47,409 bases of DNA from Candidatus Fibrimonadaceae bacterium (GTDB lineage: Bacteria > Fibrobacterota > Fibrobacteria > Fibrobacterales > Fibrobacteraceae): NCBI GenBank assembly GCA_031281345.1, contig JAITFN010000056.1, positions 1 through 47,409 on the forward strand. Direction: 5' to 3'. The position numbers were made by a program, and so were the translations under genes. Below the pieces are notes generated by a model. That model was not told where the DNA came from. It searched no databases and was given only the letters and a program-made list of their open reading frames with translations. Below, in pieces: positions 16,983-25,395 of this stretch. Each line of letters begins with the position of its first letter. Position 1 is the stretch's first letter.

Positions 16983-18030
16983 ATGAAATTGCCAACAGAA
17001 GAAGAATGTAGAAATATGCGTTCGGACGAAAGAGAGGAAATTTTTAAAAATTTTCTTATGGAAGGAACTGTCACAAAAGCTTATGAACAATATGCAGCTG
17101 TAATTAATGGTACAAATAAATTTGTTAAAGAAATTTTTTTTGATTACTTTAAAATTGAAGACGTAGAAAAAGGATTTGATGAGATTAAATCTAAAAGTAA
17201 TTACGAAGAAATTAAAGAATATGGTCATGGAATTATTCCAGCAGCATTAAAAAATATATAGAATTTCTCAAACAAATTTTTCAAAAAAATATAACAAATG
17301 ATATAAAACTAAACAAAGATAAAAAGAAAACAAGTCAAAATTTTCCACTAAATCAAATCCTTTATGGGCCTCCTGGTACAGGCAAAACCTATAACACAAT
17401 AAACAAAGCTCTTGAAATAATTTACGGCGAAAATTTTATTGAAGAAAAAAGCAGAGAAAAATTAAAAGTTACTTTGCCATATAGTAAAGACGATGAAGAA
17501 AAATTTGGAGTTCCTGCTAATTTGTGTACATAATAGGCACAATGAATACTGCAGATAGAAACGTAGAAGCTTTAGATACTGCATTAAGACGTAGATTTAG
17601 CTTCATAGAAATGATGCCCAAACCATAGTTGCTTGATCCAGAGAAATTTAAAATTGATATACAAGGCATAAATTTACGATTGCTTTTAGAAACTATCAAT
17701 AGAAGAATAGAAAAACTCCTAGACAGAGAACACCAAATATGGCATAGTTATTTCTTAAAGATAAAAAGTTTTGAAGATTTAAAACGAGTGTTCAAAGACA
17801 ATATTATTCCTCTTTTACAAGAATATTTTTTTGGCGATTACGGAAAAATTGGTTTGATCCTTGGTGAATCTTTTTTTGTAAAAAAAAACAATCAGAGCCA
17901 TTAAAAAAATTAATGGTTATGATAATGATGATTTAGAGGAGAAAAAAAATATAGATTAAAAAATTCTCTATCAACTGAAGAGGAACATAAATTAACGGTT
18001 GAGGATTTCAAATCTATTTATGAAAAATAA
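16983..18030 (+). pseudogene. mcrB: mcrB remnant (AAA+ GTPase of McrBC restriction), multiply disrupted
   Basis: McrB is the GTP-driven motor of the McrBC modification-dependent endonuclease. The frame starts at ATG 16983 (MKLPTEEECRNM), stops at about 17260 after a one-base slip in an A-run, and resumes as KKYIEFLKQIF. The Walker A motif YGPPGTGKTYNT is at about 17366-17400. After SREKLK the stretch that should hold Walker B (some 150 residues) is missing and the text jumps to [17 protein letters not shown]. Two extra bases near 17524 shift the frame before [22 protein letters not shown], and TAG at about 17626 interrupts again. The C-terminal end runs to 18030 and overlaps the mcrC start. 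It cannot make a working McrB. A/T-rich like the cas genes. Confidence 0.9.
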
Positions 18031-19278
18031 AACTATAACAAGATTTGAACATCAATCTTTAAGAAGAGATGAATCAGAGTTTTCGGATGAAAAATATAAT
18101 AAAGCTTTAGAATTTTTTTATAGAGGCGATAAAAAAGGATTTCCATATTATTCTTTAATTCATAACGGAATAAAATTTAACAGCTATGTAGGAGTTATTC
18201 AATTTAGAAACACTATAATTGAAATTTTACCCAAAGCAGATAAAAACGATTACGAAACAGATAAAGAAGATAAAGAATATGAAAAAAAAGAAAGACAAAT
18301 GGCGAGAAATTTTGATTGATATGCTCCATACGGTGTAAATTTGATATAAAAACTACAACTCAAAGTTCTTTGAAAATAAAACCGAATTCAATTCTAGAAC
18401 TCTATTTCGAAATATTTGTTAAAGAAGTTGAATATTTATTGCATACAGGATTAAGCAAACAATACATTAAAAGGTAAAATTTTATTCTCAAAACACATAC
18501 AAAAAAATCTAATTCATGAAGAAAAATTTTTTGTCAATTACACTACTTACGATAAAGAACATATATTACATAAATTATTATATAAAACATTAAAACTTTT
18601 ACAAAAAATAAACACAAACTCAGCTCTACAAAAGAGGATTTATGCTTTACTTTTGAATTTTCCTGAAATATCAGATATAAAAGTAACAAAAAATACATTC
18701 AACAAAATAACCTATTCCAGAAAAACAGAAGCTTATAGAAGCGCAATCAACATCGCTAAATTACTTTTATTAAATTATCACCCCGACATTCGTGGTGGTT
18801 CAAACTCTATCTTAGCAATAATGTTTGATATGAATAAACTATGGGAAGAATTTGTTTATAAGAGTTTGAGAAAACATTTAGGGAACGAAGGCTACGAAGT
18901 TAGTAAAAAAGAATCTGAAAATTTTTGGGAAGGTGATTTAGAAACAAGAAAAATTAAAAGAGGAATTGAAGCTGATATAGTAATAAAAAAGATAAAGAAA
19001 ACTTTGTAGTTTTAGATACGAAATGGAAAATTTTAGATGATAACGTAAAGAATATAAGTGATGACGACTTAAAACAGATGTTTGTTTATAGCCTGTATTT
19101 CAAGACTCAAAAAATTGCTCTTGTATATCCCGCTGGCGCTGGCTATAAAAATAAGGACATAAAGGGAAAGTTTGAGAAAACAGAAAACATAACCAGTGAC
19201 TTAATTTTTATTGAAATGAATGGGAATATAAAAGAATGGCAAAAGGAAATAGCGAGTAAAATCTTTCTATATTTATAA
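18020..19278 (+). pseudogene. mcrC: mcrC remnant (nuclease subunit of McrBC), multiply disrupted
   Basis: McrC supplies the PD-(D/E)xK nuclease. The frame starts at ATG 18020 (MKNKTITRFEHQSL), overlapping the mcrB stop, and reads HNGIKFNSYVGVIQF as in the family. A frame slip at about 18300 breaks the WREILIDML block, several stops follow to about 18480, then the middle part resumes (FSKHIQKNLIHEEKF, TTYDKEHILH, LLLNYHPDIRGG, MFDMNKLWEEFVY). The catalytic region is split by a slip in an A-run near 18980: GIEADIVIKK lies in one frame and VLDTKWK in the next. The tail MFVYSLYFKTQKIALVYP is intact. The tracrRNA begins two bases after its stop. Confidence 0.9.
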
Positions 19279-19279
19279 C

Positions 19280-19355
19280 AAATGAAACCAATTCACAATA
19301 AGGATTATTCCGTTGTGAAAACTTTAAGGCGGCCTGGCAACGGGTCGCCTTCCTT
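19280..19355 (+). ncRNA. tracrRNA for the type II-C system
   Basis: Bases 19280-19298 (AAATGAAACCAATTCACAA) are identical to 19 nt of the plus-strand repeat, so a plus-strand transcript would pair perfectly with minus-strand crRNA repeats: a 19-bp anti-repeat. Next is the nexus AAGGATTATTCC followed by GTTGTGAAAACTTT, as in Bacteroidota II-C tracrRNAs. It ends in a terminator hairpin AAGGCGGCC (19326-19334) with GGTCGCCTT (19343-19351), one G-U pair, then CCTTTATTT. The transcription start is not certain and may lie inside the mcrC remnant. It is encoded opposite in direction to the array it serves. Confidence 0.85.
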
Positions 19356-19513
19356 TATTTCTGTTCCAATAAACTTTCTTAGAGCCTCCACCGCAAGGTC
19401 TTTTTAAATCATAAAAAACAAAAAGCGGATTCCAAGCTTCCTTAAAATCCACCTTTTTCCCATTTCTAAGAGCTTCCGTAAGTAGCTCAAATTAGGAAAG
19501 TTACAAGCATAAT
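19356..19513. other. 158-bp segment between tracrRNA and the array
   Basis: No intact gene. On the minus strand a 56-codon open stretch without a start codon (19324-19491) spells protein-like text (NPLFVFYDLKRPCGGG) but it overlaps the tracrRNA terminator; it may be a gene fragment or chance. If crRNAs are transcribed from the minus strand, this segment is the downstream (trailer) side of the array. Confidence 0.4.
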
Positions 19514-22500
19514 GTTGCGAACAATCCTAAATTTAGAAAAATGAAACCAATTCACAACGCGTTTACTATCTTAACGCAATCCCCAAAGGTTGCGAACAAT
19601 CCTAAATTTAGAAAAATGAAACCAATTCACAACCCCCTTTATGAGCGTTATTCCTTCCGCCTAGTTGCGAACAATCCAAAATTTAGAAAAATGAAACCAA
19701 TTCACAACTCGTAGCCGTCTGTATATATGCCTTGAAGTGTTGCGAACAATCCTAAATTTAGAAAAATGAAACCAATTCACAACGGCAGGTTCGGCATAGC
19801 TTGGCAGCCACAAGTTGCGAACAATCCTAAATTTAGAAAAATGAAACCAATTCACAACTCGCTCTTTGACAGCGAGACGGACATTGTCGTTGCGAACAAT
19901 CCTAAATTTAGAAAAATGAAACCAATTCACAACAAAACGAAAGGAGTATAAAATGAAACTGAAGTTGCGAACAATCCTAAATTTAGAAAAATGAAACCAA
20001 TTCACAACGCTTTAACGCCTCCGCCTGCTTTTCTTACTGTTGCGAACAATCCTAAATTTAGAAAAATGAAACCAATTCACAACAAGGGGGTATATTGTTT
20101 ATGCTTCCTATTGGTTGCGAACAATCCTAAATTTAGAAAAATGAAACCAATTCACAACCATAACTATATATTATTGAGCATTTACCAAGTTGCGAACAAT
20201 CCTAAATTTAGAAAAATGAAACCAATTCACAACCCGGTTTTTCAGTCGGTTGTTGGTTTTTTGGTTGCGAACAATCCTAAATTTAGAAAAATGAAACCAA
20301 TTCACAACCGGAGTATGAAGGTTTTACAAAAATGGACGTTGCGAACAATCCTAAATTTAGAAAAATGAAACCAATTCACAACGATAAGTGCATACAAAAC
20401 TTGGGAAAACACGTTGCGAACAATCCTAAATTTAGAAAAATGAAACCAATTCACAACGTGTGAACTTGTTGGGCAGCATTTGAAACTGTTGCGAACAATC
20501 CTAAATTTAGAAAAATGAAACCAATTCACAACGAGCGCGGCCAAAAAAATAGAGTTCAGGTCGTTGCGAACAATCCTAAATTTAGAAAAATGAAACCAAT
20601 TCACAACCGATGGGCGCTGCATCAGCCTGCAGAGCTGGTTGCGAACAATCCTAAATTTAGAAAAATGAAACCAATTCACAACGTGGTAAGATTCATGGCT
20701 GGCTGCTGTTTTGTTGCGAACAATCCTAAATTTAGAAAAATGAAACCAATTCACAACGTTTTGGAATCTGTATTGTTTTTGCCGCTTGTTGCGAACAATC
20801 CTAAATTTAGAAAAATGAAACCAATTCACAACAAGCTGCTCGTAGCTAACAAAATGATTTTTGTTGCGAACAATCCTAAATTTAGAAAAATGAAACCAAT
20901 TCACAACCCCGATTATGAATTATATCCAAATATGGAGTTGCGAACAATCCTAAATTTAGAAAAATGAAACCAATTCACAACACAAAGGAGATCCGATTCA
21001 AGAAATGGCTAGTTGCGAACAATCCTAAATTTAGAAAAATGAAACCAATTCACAACAAAACAGCCAAACAGCCGCTTATATCATAGGTTGCGAACAATCC
21101 TAAATTTAGAAAAATGAAACCAATTCACAACGCAGCCTTTTGTTTATGTGTGCTTGCACTTGTTGCGAACAATCCTAAATTTAGAAAAATGAAACCAATT
21201 CACAACGGTGGTGGCAAAGGCTTCAGACCTTATACCGTTGCGAACAATCCTAAATTTAGAAAAATGAAACCAATTCACAACGCAGGTGTGTCTAGTCCTT
21301 TCACGTATGCGTTGCGAACAATCCTAAATTTAGAAAAATGAAACCAATTCACAACGATGATATAATCGCTGAAGCAGAAGATACAGTTGCGAACAATCCT
21401 AAATTTAGAAAAATGAAACCAATTCACAACCAATGGCAATAATTTACATAGACGGCGAAGGTTGCGAACAATCCTAAATTTAGAAAAATGAAACCAATTC
21501 ACAACGCGTTATCGCTCTCGCGCATTTGCCCATCAGTTGCGAACAATCCTAAATTTAGAAAAATGAAACCAATTCACAACCTTGTGCAATTAGTTTTGCT
21601 TCATCTTCGCGTTGCGAACAATCCTAAATTTAGAAAAATGAAACCAATTCACAACAGGAAGCTATTATGAGTGTAAGCGTAGAAGGTTGCGAACAATCCT
21701 AAATTTAGAAAAATGAAACCAATTCACAACACAACTCATATTCACTTGAACATAGTCGCTGTTGCGAACAATCCTAAATTTAGAAAAATGAAACCAATTC
21801 ACAACTAGTTTGGGTTCTGGTATAGTTGGTGGTCTGTTGCGAACAATCCTAAATTTAGAAAAATGAAACCAATTCACAACGTGGCTAAGTGGATAATACT
21901 TATCAAGTATGTTGCGAACAATCCTAAATTTAGAAAAATGAAACCAATTCACAACCCGACCTCTCATATATTCCAACACTAGGTCGTTGCGAACAATCCT
22001 AAATTTAGAAAAATGAAACCAATTCACAACAGCTCCGATGTCTGCAAGCGATGAATTTGAGTTGCGAACAATCCTAAATTTAGAAAAATGAAACCAATTC
22101 ACAACTCAATCTGTATAAGTTTGACTCGGCTGTCTGTTGCGAACAATCCTAAATTTAGAAAAATGAAACCAATTCACAACAAGGGGGTATATTGTTTATG
22201 CTTCCTATTGTTGCGAACAATCCTAAATTTAGAAAAATGAAACCAATTCACAACTGAAGCGCACACCAAAAACACGCCCGCAGGGTTGCGAACAATCCTA
22301 AATTTAGAAAAATGAAACCAATTCACAACCCCATATTGATAAAAGTAGCGTTGCAAATTGTTGCGAACAATCCTAAATTTAGAAAAATGAAACCAATTCA
22401 CAACGCTAGCTCTTCCTTAACTTCTTTTTTGGAAGTTGCGAACAATCCTAAATTTAGAAAAATGAAACCAATTCACAACTTGCTCTTTGTGCTTACTTTT

Positions 22501-22601
22501 GCCTTGACTGTTGCGAACAATCCTAAATTTAGAAAAATGAAACCAATTCACAACGAGCAGACAACATAAAGCAAATAATGAACTGTTGCGAACAATCCTA
22601 A
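19514..22601 (-). CRISPR. Type II-C CRISPR array: 41 complete 45-bp repeats, 41 spacers, one truncated repeat
   Basis: The plus-strand repeat starts GTTGCGAACAATCC and ends CCAATTCACAAC; the first is at 19514, the last complete one at 22510. Spacers are 29 or 30 nt, so the period is 74-75 bp. I infer minus-strand transcription because the reverse complement begins GTTGTGAATTGG, like other II-C repeats, and because the tracrRNA anti-repeat requires it. Read that way, the repeat ends pair over 8 bp (one G-U) and the middle holds the palindrome CTAAATTTAG. The third repeat (19664) has one T-to-A change; the rest that I checked are uniform. A 42nd repeat (22585-22601) keeps only 17 bases and abuts the 89-bp duplication. 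Spacers at 20084 and 22181 are the same sequence. No spacer visibly matches this window. Targets are unknown. Confidence 0.98.
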
Positions 22602-22602
22602 A

Positions 22603-22691
22603 CCAAATGGTTCAACTCAGAGAAAACTTGAAGGCAAGGAAGGTGTAGAAATTTTGTCTGGGATGTTTGGGCTCCCGAGGGGGTTGTTAGA
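22603..22691 (+). repeat. Right copy of the 89-bp direct repeat bracketing the island
   Basis: One mismatch to 11114-11202. The copied codons still read GKEGVEILSGMFGLPRGLL, then end differently (DRYF, stop at 22702-22704). The array's truncated last repeat ends at 22601, so the junction is abrupt; both partners share CCAA at the joint (AAACCAA in the repeat, TCCAAG in the gene), as expected from joining at microhomology. Confidence 0.95.
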
Positions 22692-22700
22692 TAGATATTT

Positions 22701-22946
22701 TTAGTAACAATTATAAATATGTACATCAAATTCTTCGCACTGAGATAGATTTACAACAATACCACCTTCACCAGTACAATCGGATTCACTAGACATATAA
22801 GGGCAACCACCAATTCTAGTACAATCTCTTTCATTGTAACAATATTTAGTTGAGTTTTTTTCTTCGTCACTAGAAGAACATGAAAAGATAAAAGCTATAG
22901 CAAGCAAAAGGCTTGCCGTCAAAATAAATAAACGACTAATTTTCAT
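22701..22946 (-). CDS. Small Cys-rich lipoprotein
   Basis: 81 aa. A hydrophobic signal is followed by lipobox FIFSC with Cys23, then SSSDEEKN, the usual start of an exported lipoprotein here. The mature part is about 58 residues with six more cysteines (CYNERDC, GGCPY, DC, QC, NC), suggesting disulfides. I do not recognise a family. It is the first gene beyond the right copy of the 89-bp repeat, and its 3' end overlaps the stop of the duplicated gene fragment on the other strand. Confidence 0.65.
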   Translation of the reverse strand: MKISRLFILTASLLLAIAFIFSCSSSDEEKNSTKYCYNERDCTRIGGCPYMSSESDCTGEGGIVVNLSQCEEFDVHIYNCY

Positions 22947-22982
22947 ATATATAAGATAGAAAATTTTTAATAACTCAAAAAA

Positions 22983-23177
22983 TCATTTATCCGTTTCTTG
23001 TAAAGATTTCTCTTTCGCTATTTCTATCAAAAATACATCCTTGTCAAAATCTTGGGTGCGTAAAACGCTGTAATATTTGCGGAAATAATTGCTTATACTG
23101 TATTCTTTAAAAATGCTAAAAGCCTCTTTTTCAGAAATGCCATGAAAATGAAACCAATTTTCGTCAACCCATCTCCG
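22983..23177 (-). pseudogene. Startless frame downstream of the DUF4130 gene: frameshifted C-terminal extension or gene fragment
   Basis: On the minus strand a 65-codon frame without any start codon reads VDENWFHFHGISEKEAFSIF and ends QETDK. It lies in the +1 frame and overlaps the end of the DUF4130 gene by five codons. Removing one G from the GGG just before the DUF4130 stop would join the two as LTEM-VDENWF. It may therefore be a lost C-terminal extension, a slippage product, or the tail of an unrelated gene. Its first codons overlap the half CRISPR repeat at 23145-23168. Confidence 0.4.
23145..23168 (+). repeat. Half CRISPR repeat outside the array
   Basis: AAAATGAAACCAATT (23145-23159) is 15 bases identical to the array repeat, in the same orientation, followed by TTCGTCAAC where the repeat has CACAAC. 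It lies 544 bases beyond the truncated end of the array. Confidence 0.55.
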
Positions 23178-23886
23178 TTAAATGCTTCCAGTATTTCACT
23201 GGCAAGCATCGCCTTTGGAGTCTTGGATTTTTCCGCTCTTTTATATTTACAAACTTATAATAACCTTTCCAAAGTGCAGAGAACTCATCATCTATCTTTG
23301 GAATTTCCGCAGCTTTGCCGCAAATTTCGTAAACATCTCTGCAATCGTAGTGAATGCCAAGCCCTCTTTTCACATCGACAATCATCCATTGCATATTCGG
23401 GAATCTGTTTGCAAAATGCTCTGCGAGTAAATTCACAATATTATAAGTTGGCTCAACCACAGCAACCATCAAATCATTTTCAGCTTTTTGAAAACGCACA
23501 AATCCTTTCATATCGTGGGCTTCTTTTCTAACCTTGTTCGCTGTTTGAAAAACCGTAAATGTGTGCGGCTCAAGCGTATTTTGCGCTTGTTCTGGATTTG
23601 TGAAAATTCCCTTTATATATTCCCACAACGAAATTTCCATTTCTGGCAATTCAGAAAGATAAGCCGCTTGTACCATAAATACGGTGTTTTTGCCTGCGTT
23701 TTTCTGAATGCCTTTCCACACTCTTGCTGCGTTTTCTGGGTTTGTTGTTATTGAATGAGTGTCCTCAAACATTTGTGGAATGTAAATCTCTTCTGCGACA
23801 ATTCTTTGTACAGATAGTTTTAGTCTAAACGCTTCAAATACTGCGCTTAAAAAGCCTTCCAAGGATTGCTCGGTTAGGAGGATCAT
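23164..23886 (-). CDS. DUF4130 / TIGR03915 probable DNA-metabolism protein
   Basis: 240 aa. Matches the protein that regularly accompanies, or is fused to uracil-DNA-glycosylase-like proteins with, a TIGR03916 radical SAM enzyme. Recognisable segments: TEQSLEGFLSAVFEAFRLK at the start, RVWKGIQKNAG, VRKEAHDMKGFVRFQ, VEPTYNIVNLLAEHFANRFPNMQWMIVDVKRGLGIHY, and the C-terminal PVKYWKHLTEMG. Exact activity unknown; a role in DNA repair or base handling is inferred from the partner. Its ATG overlaps the stop of the radical SAM gene (TAATG at 23886), so the pair is translationally coupled. A one-base shift at its end may hide a C-terminal extension. Confidence 0.85.
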   Translation of the reverse strand: MILLTEQSLEGFLSAVFEAFRLKLSVQRIVAEEIYIPQMFEDTHSITTNPENAARVWKGIQKNAGKNTVFMVQAAYLSELPEMEISLWEYIKGIFTNPEQAQNTLEPHTFTVFQTANKVRKEAHDMKGFVRFQKAENDLMVAVVEPTYNIVNLLAEHFANRFPNMQWMIVDVKRGLGIHYDCRDVYEICGKAAEIPKIDDEFSALWKGYYKFVNIKERKNPRLQRRCLPVKYWKHLTEMG

Positions 23887-25073
23887 TAGAGGAGTGTCCT
23901 AACTTGCTCAGGATATAATTTTCTCCACTCGTTTGGCACATCTGGGTTTGCGATAAAAAATTTTGCCCTTTTTAATGCAACTCCCATTTTCTTTAAATGC
24001 TCCAAACGAATTTTGCCGAATTTGCGGCTATGCACAATGAATTTCGCACTTTTCACACCCACACCCGGAACACGCAAAATTTCCTCGTAGCTTGCGCAGT
24101 CCAAATCTATGGGGAAAAATTCTGGATGCCTTAAAGCCCATGCCATTTTTGGGTCAAATTCCAAGTCTAACCAAGGGTTGTTTTTATCCAAAATTTCATC
24201 GTAGCTAAAACCGTAAAAACGCATTAGCCAATCCGCTTGGTAAAGGCGGTTTTCCCTTTTTAGAGGCGGCGCAGAAATAACGGGCAAACGCCCATCTTCA
24301 TTTACTGGAATATAGCCCGAATAATAAACCCGCTTCAATTCTTGCGTTTTGTAAAGACTTGCTGCAAGGGTTATTATGTTCAAATCATTTTCGGGGCTTG
24401 CCCCAATAATCATTTGAGTACTTTGCCCAGCGGGAACAAATTTTTTCAATCCTCTTTTCTTTAAGTTTCCTTTGTGCTCCAAAATTTTTGTTCGCAGGCG
24501 GTTCATAGGTGAATAAACGGATTCAAAATTTTTGTCTGGGGCAAGCATTTTTAGAGAGGGTTCGGAGGGAATTTCAATGTTCACGCTCATTCTGTCTGCG
24601 TAATAGCCTGCCAAGGTTATTAAATCTTGGCTTGCGCCAGGGATTGCTTTTAGGTGAATGTAGCCGCCGAATTTATGTTCTTCGCGCAAACTTTTTGCAA
24701 CTCGGAGCAAAGCCTCCATTGTATAATCGGGATTTTTAATAACCCCCGAACTCAAAAACAAGCCTTCTATATAATTTCTTTTGTAAAATTCAATGGTCAG
24801 TTTCACAACTTCTTCTACTTTGAATGTGGCTCTTGGAACATCGTTGCTTTTGCGGTTTGCGCAATAAGCGCAATCGTAGAGGCACACATTTGTCAGCAAA
24901 ATTTTAAGCAGTGAAATGCACCGCCCATCTTCTGTAAATGAGTGGCACACCCCTGCGGGGCAGGAGTTCCCAAAACCTCCTCTTTGCGTTGTTCTTGAGC
25001 CTCCACTGGAGGAACAAGAAACATCATATTTTGCCGCACCGGCAAGAATTTCCAATTTTTGTAAGAGTTCCAT
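23886..25073 (-). CDS. TIGR03916 radical SAM DNA modification/repair protein
   Basis: 395 aa. Cluster motif CLYDCAYC (CX3CX2C) for a [4Fe-4S] centre that cleaves SAM, within a TIM-barrel domain (about 50-290). N-terminal hallmark KLEILAGAAKYDVSCSSSGG; later GLFLSSGVIKNPDYTMEALL and GYIHLKAIPGASQDLI. The C-terminus has a helix-hairpin-helix DNA-binding motif, ILRVPGVGVKSAKFIV. I chose ATG 25073 rather than the upstream TTG at 25088 because the family starts at MELLQKL and because the 34-bp palindrome would then sit at the promoter and start codon. Forms an operon with the DUF4130 gene. Chemistry and substrate are not established. Confidence 0.88.
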   Translation of the reverse strand: MELLQKLEILAGAAKYDVSCSSSGGSRTTQRGGFGNSCPAGVCHSFTEDGRCISLLKILLTNVCLYDCAYCANRKSNDVPRATFKVEEVVKLTIEFYKRNYIEGLFLSSGVIKNPDYTMEALLRVAKSLREEHKFGGYIHLKAIPGASQDLITLAGYYADRMSVNIEIPSEPSLKMLAPDKNFESVYSPMNRLRTKILEHKGNLKKRGLKKFVPAGQSTQMIIGASPENDLNIITLAASLYKTQELKRVYYSGYIPVNEDGRLPVISAPPLKRENRLYQADWLMRFYGFSYDEILDKNNPWLDLEFDPKMAWALRHPEFFPIDLDCASYEEILRVPGVGVKSAKFIVHSRKFGKIRLEHLKKMGVALKRAKFFIANPDVPNEWRKLYPEQVRTLL

Positions 25074-25105
25074 ATTATACCTGAACAAATGTTCAGGTAT
25101 AATAT
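25072..25105. promoter_or_regulatory. 34-bp perfect palindrome over the radical SAM start codon; operator candidate
   Basis: Arms ATATTATACCTGAACA (25072-25087) and TGTTCAGGTATAATAT (25090-25105) are exact reverse complements around AA. The core TGAACAAATGTTCA contains GAAC-N4-GTTC, the Gram-positive DinR/LexA box form. The palindrome touches the ATG of the radical SAM gene and includes TATAAT-like bases. It could be an SOS-type operator, another repressor site, or, less likely because it is AT-rich, a terminator for the gene at 25122-25376. Confidence 0.75.
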
Positions 25106-25121
25106 AGTAAATGAAAACTCA

Positions 25122-25376
25122 TTAATGAATAGACCACCACACTTTCTTATCTGCATAAGTAAAGTCGTGATTTCTGCACCAACGCGACCAACATAGGTCG
25201 TCTATAGTTGATTCAATCATCGCTTCAATGCAATATTTTCCCGCTTTTGCTGCCTCTTTCAATTTCTCAAAAAACTCTTTTGTGAGCCTTTTATTTCTCC
25301 ACTCAAGATACTCTTTCTCTGGAACATTGGCGTTATCCGCTATTTCTTTAAGCTCTTTTGCTAGTGTTGGGTTCAT
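25122..25376 (-). CDS. Small hypothetical protein
   Basis: 84 aa, ATG with AAGGAG upstream (AAGGAGTAATAAATG on the minus strand). Mostly helical and charged, with a Trp/Cys-rich C-terminal half (DDLCWSRWCRNHDFTYADKKVWWSI). No signal peptide and no family that I recognise. It lies 50 bases upstream of the radical SAM gene in the same direction, but the 34-bp palindrome is between them, so it is probably a separate unit. Confidence 0.6.
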   Translation of the reverse strand: MNPTLAKELKEIADNANVPEKEYLEWRNKRLTKEFFEKLKEAAKAGKYCIEAMIESTIDDLCWSRWCRNHDFTYADKKVWWSIH

Positions 25377-25395
25377 TTATTACTCCTTGAATACA

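Noticed and set aside
19324-19491. 56-codon minus-strand frame between the tracrRNA and the array
   Set aside because: No start codon and it overlaps the tracrRNA terminator; kept only as a note in the intergenic entry.
19661-22569. Several long open frames across the array on both strands with repeated NWFHFSKFRIVRN or NNPKFRKMKPIHN text
   Set aside because: A 45-bp repeat plus 30-nt spacer is 75 bases, a multiple of three, so frames stay open through the array. They are not genes.
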